Positions 6,895 through 9,028 of a stretch of 9,028 nt of DNA are shown in pieces; position 1 is the stretch's first letter; each line of letters starts with the position of its first letter. The position numbers were made by a program, and so were the translations under genes. The stretch covers positions 1 through 9,028 of the forward strand of contig CALHHQ010000050.1 in assembly GCA_938030645.1 (NCBI GenBank), given 5' to 3'. Origin of the DNA: an uncultured Rhizobiaceae group bacterium. Its GTDB lineage: Bacteria > Pseudomonadota > Alphaproteobacteria > Rhizobiales > Rhizobiaceae. The notes under the pieces were generated by a model, which was not told the DNA's origin, did no database searches, and saw nothing but the letters and a program-made list of their open reading frames with translations.

Positions 6895-7367
6895 ATATCT
6901 GTTCTCATGGTGACGGCGCCATCCATCTTCATCACGCATTCTCCTGCTGCGTTAAAGCCTTGGGAATGGGACAAAACCATGCCCCAACCAGCACGTTTGG
7001 GGTTTTTGCGTTTTGCGGTTATCTCCGAAGTGTATCGAATGGTTTCACCCACATAAACGGGATGCAGCCATTTGATATTTCGAACACCGGGTGAAGGTCC
7101 GAACAGAGTTTCAGGGCAGGGTGCGCCAACCAAACGGCTGAACTCGGAGCGTCCGTTTTTGATGTTGAGCTTCATCCAAACAGAAAGTGTGTGCCAACCC
7201 GATGCGCAAAGGCTCCCGAAGTTACTTTTTTCAGCGGCCTCTTGTGAAAGATGGAAAGGTTGAGGATCAAACTCCGTAGCGAATTCGATGATTTCGTCGG
7301 CTTCGAACGTGTAGCTGCCCAATTCCTGCATCATACCAATTTCAATGCGATCAAAAAAAGTTGTCAC
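6891..7367 (-). CDS. MaoC-like hot-dog dehydratase/hydratase, downstream copy
   Basis: About 158 residues with a single hot-dog MaoC domain, the family of (R)-specific enoyl-CoA hydratases. The motif EFDPQPFH gives Asp34 and His39, the spacing of the catalytic Asp31/His36 of PhaJ, followed by ASGWHT (55-60) where PhaJ-type enzymes have a VHGM-like turn. A conserved WLHPVYVGETI strand lies in the C-terminal half. Start choice: AAGAGG (7375-7380) is 7 nt from the GTG at 7365-7367 but only 1 nt from an in-frame GTG at 7371-7373, which would overlap the upstream stop as GTGA; I prefer the former. It resembles the adjacent upstream gene, so the two are tandem paralogues. It converges on apt with overlapping stops (CTAA). 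The substrate is unknown; a CoA- or ACP-thioester is expected from the family. Confidence 0.85.
   Translation of the reverse strand: MTTFFDRIEIGMMQELGSYTFEADEIIEFATEFDPQPFHLSQEAAEKSNFGSLCASGWHTLSVWMKLNIKNGRSEFSRLVGAPCPETLFGPSPGVRNIKWLHPVYVGETIRYTSEITAKRKNPKRAGWGMVLSHSQGFNAAGECVMKMDGAVTMRTDI
6982..7011 (+). terminator. Candidate apt terminator inside the opposing maoC gene
   Basis: On the plus strand CCCCAA (6982-6987) pairs with TTGGGG (6997-7002) across a 9-nt loop, and TTTTTGCGTTTT follows. It begins 88 nt past the apt stop and is the first terminator-like structure downstream of apt. A G-T pair could extend the stem to 7 bp. The same bases encode Lys/Asn/Pro/Arg codons of the minus-strand gene, so chance is possible. 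Confidence 0.4.
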
Positions 7368-7369
7368 AA

Positions 7370-7828
7370 TCACACCTCTTGTGACGCTGGATTAGAAACA
7401 TCGAGCATACCCATGCCTTTGATTGTAATAACCGTATCGCCGTTTTGATTTTGTAGGCTGTATTGAAATGTCACCAAACCCAGTGTTGGACGTTTTGATG
7501 AAATACGGCGATCTAGAACAACGGCTTCTCCAGTCAGTGTATCGCCTGGTCTAACAGGTCTGTGCCATCGCACTTCGTCAAGGCCACCAGAGCCTTGAGA
7601 CGCCGAGTCCAGCAAATACGCATCGCACATCATTCGCATGGTGATTGCGCATGTATGCCAACCTGAAGCGATCAACCCGCCGACTGTTTTGGCCTGATCG
7701 GATTCGGGCTCCAGATGGAAAGGTTGCGGGTCATATTTTTCCGCAAAATCAATGATCTCTTCCGCTGTTATGGTTCGCGGCCCAAGTGGGAAACTGCGCC
7801 CTGATGTGAAATCTTCGTAAGTGAGCAA
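7370..7828 (-). CDS. MaoC-like hot-dog dehydratase/hydratase, upstream copy
   Basis: A 152-residue hot-dog protein of the MaoC family. KYDPQPFH supplies Asp33 and His38 in the PhaJ-like D-x4-H arrangement, followed by ASGWHT (54-59) and a VRWHRPVRPGDTL strand matching WLHPVYVGETI of its neighbour. The start is TTG: the frame upstream is open back to a TGA but offers no ATG, GTG or other TTG, and the resulting MLTYEDF opening suits the family. Ribosome binding signals are weak (GAAG). It lies 70 nt after the P450 stop, with no terminator between, and its TGA is 2 nt from (or overlaps) the next gene. Tandem unequal MaoC-like proteins may form a heteromer; that is inference. The enzymatic substrate is not readable. 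Confidence 0.84.
   Translation of the reverse strand: MLTYEDFTSGRSFPLGPRTITAEEIIDFAEKYDPQPFHLEPESDQAKTVGGLIASGWHTCAITMRMMCDAYLLDSASQGSGGLDEVRWHRPVRPGDTLTGEAVVLDRRISSKRPTLGLVTFQYSLQNQNGDTVITIKGMGMLDVSNPASQEV
7375..7380 (-). promoter_or_regulatory. Shine-Dalgarno deciding the start of the downstream maoC-like gene
   Basis: On the minus strand AAGAGG precedes two in-frame GTG codons. Spacing is 7 nt to the GTG at 7365-7367 and 1 nt to the GTG at 7371-7373. The first spacing is normal, the second is too short. The site lies in the last codons of the upstream maoC-like gene, which favours coupled translation. Confidence 0.6.
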
Positions 7829-7898
7829 TGTTTTGTCTTCAGAATATGAAATTAGGACAAAGCCTAGATGAACACCTGCAACCCGTCAGTAGCAAAAA

Positions 7899-9028
7899 TC
7901 ACTTTATTGCAGTTGCTCGTTGGCTCACACGCATTGGCATGCCGTTGTCTGGTTGAATTGTGATTTTCATGACAGGCCAAGGTTTCTTTGTTGCACTGTA
8001 ATCAAAGCGAAATCGCTTCAACATAATTGCCAAAATTATCTGCGCCTCCTGCATGGCAAAGCTTGCACCAATGCATACGCGTGGCCCCATGCCAAACGGA
8101 AGATACTCAAACCGCCCAATGGACTTCCGGTTTTTACCTAGAAATCTTTCTGGTTTGAACTCCGCAGGATCGTCCCAAAGTGTCGTGTGACGGTGCAGCA
8201 CCCATTGGCTGACGTAGATATTCGTTCCCTTTGGAATTTGATGTTCACCAAAATCAATATCGCCAGTGAGGGTGCGCAAAATCACGGCTGCGGGTGGGAA
8301 CAGACGCATGGTTTCTTCAAAACAAGCCGTAATCCACGGCATGTGTTCGCCCCATTTTTCGGGTGCCAGCCCTTCCATATCTAGGGCATCGGCCTCAGAT
8401 TCTGCTCGCTCTCTGGCCGCATGATCGTGCGATAAGAGATAGAACATCCATGTCAACGCTCGAGCTGTGGTCTCGTGTCCGGCAGCAATAAAGGTAATGA
8501 TGTTGTCTTCAATTTCCTCGATCTTGAGGCGATCTTTTTCATTTTCGCCCGCCCTCAGCAAAAGCGTGAGAAAATCTTCAGGCACGGTTTCTCCCGCATC
8601 TATTTTGGCCAACCGCTTTTCTGCGGTTTGACGCACAACATCTCTTAACCGACTTGTAGCTCCATGGCCGCGTAATCGTGTAAGACGAGGCAACCACTCC
8701 GGCGCTCCCATAAGATCAAATGGATCCGCAGCACTCAGGTGTTCCAGAAACTGCGCCACATCCGTGAGAATTTGTTCACCGTCTTCGTTGATGTCGCCAG
8801 AAAATAAGGTTTCGGATAAAACCAGATAGGCCAGTCGTGACATCATTGGCGCGATCTGGAGCTGCTTGGGCCCTTCTGCGACTTCACTCATAAAGTCTTC
8901 AGTTGCCCGGCGCATGGCCTCTGCAAATCCATTCACGTGACGAGGCGAAAAAACAGGTGCGATCGTTCGTCGTGCTTTGCGCCAAGTCTCGCCTTCAGCA
9001 GTTAGCATTCCATCACGCAAAGCAGGCT
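7899..9028 (-). CDS. Cytochrome P450 (5' end outside window)
   Basis: A heme-thiolate monooxygenase that hydroxylates or epoxidises an organic substrate using electrons from a redox partner. Numbering from the TTG codon at 9018-9020, 373 residues show the family signatures in order: C-helix WRKARR (13-18), I-helix AGHETT (180-185), K-helix ExxR (Glu236-Arg239), FKPERF (288-293) and the heme loop FGMGPRVCIG (309-318) with ligand Cys316. The frame stays open through to base 9028 (P-A-L-R-D-G), so the true start is beyond the edge; from usual P450 lengths, roughly 80-100 residues are missing. No transmembrane anchor, ferredoxin or reductase gene is visible. It is probably cotranscribed with the two maoC-like genes. 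P450 identity is certain; the subfamily and substrate cannot be named. Confidence 0.95.
   Translation of the reverse strand, partial: PALRDGMLTAEGETWRKARRTIAPVFSPRHVNGFAEAMRRATEDFMSEVAEGPKQLQIAPMMSRLAYLVLSETLFSGDINEDGEQILTDVAQFLEHLSAADPFDLMGAPEWLPRLTRLRGHGATSRLRDVVRQTAEKRLAKIDAGETVPEDFLTLLLRAGENEKDRLKIEEIEDNIITFIAAGHETTARALTWMFYLLSHDHAARERAESEADALDMEGLAPEKWGEHMPWITACFEETMRLFPPAAVILRTLTGDIDFGEHQIPKGTNIYVSQWVLHRHTTLWDDPAEFKPERFLGKNRKSIGRFEYLPFGMGPRVCIGASFAMQEAQIILAIMLKRFRFDYSATKKPWPVMKITIQPDNGMPMRVSQRATAIK

Noticed and set aside
7829..7898. Possible terminator between the P450 and maoC genes
   Set aside because: The only inverted repeats here are short with long loops (for example AGCAA/TTGCT near 7891-7917) and lack a T-run on the minus strand.

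Overview
The window reads as ordinary chromosomal DNA of an alphaproteobacterium, most likely of the Hyphomicrobiales (Rhizobiales). The best lineage marker is the fused anthranilate synthase TrpE-TrpG, whose central region closely resembles rhizobial TrpE(G). The petA-petB-petC genes followed by apt also fit that group. Base composition looks close to half G+C throughout, with no visible composition break, insertion sequence, tRNA, CRISPR array or phage gene. The species cannot be named from sequence alone.

Layout. Positions 1-3182 (+) hold a tight three-gene cluster: the 3' part of trpE(G), an Old Yellow Enzyme-type flavin oxidoreductase that overlaps it by ATGA, and a small 5-carboxymethyl-2-hydroxymuconate isomerase-like protein 9 nt further on. 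Positions 3183-3457 are a non-coding leader in front of the bc1 genes. It contains two short ORFs of doubtful reality and a structured ribosome binding site. Positions 3458-6249 (+) are petA, petB and petC, the complete three-subunit cytochrome bc1 complex. A perfect 10-bp stem-loop lies between petB and petC, and a strong intrinsic terminator closes the unit at 6270-6311. Positions 6349-6894 (+) are apt (adenine salvage).

From 6891 to the right edge everything is on the minus strand and converges on apt with a 4-nt overlap of stop codons. Transcription runs from a cytochrome P450 (5' end outside the window) to two tandem, mutually similar MaoC-like hot-dog proteins. These two start at TTG and GTG and are nearly overlapping, so they are probably co-translated.

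How the genes work together. petABC is the quinol:cytochrome c oxidoreductase of the respiratory chain. trpE(G) makes anthranilate for tryptophan. The two genes coupled behind it belong to families that act on electrophilic or aromatic-ring-cleavage substrates, and their link to tryptophan is unknown. The P450 and MaoC pair could form a small lipid or acyl-CoA modification unit, but this is inference.

I found no convincing unknown system. The most useful second looks are at RNA-level features: a 17-nt near-repeat that forms both the petA ribosome-binding hairpin and the core of the petC terminator, the petB-petC stem-loop, and a terminator-like hairpin for apt buried in the opposing maoC gene.
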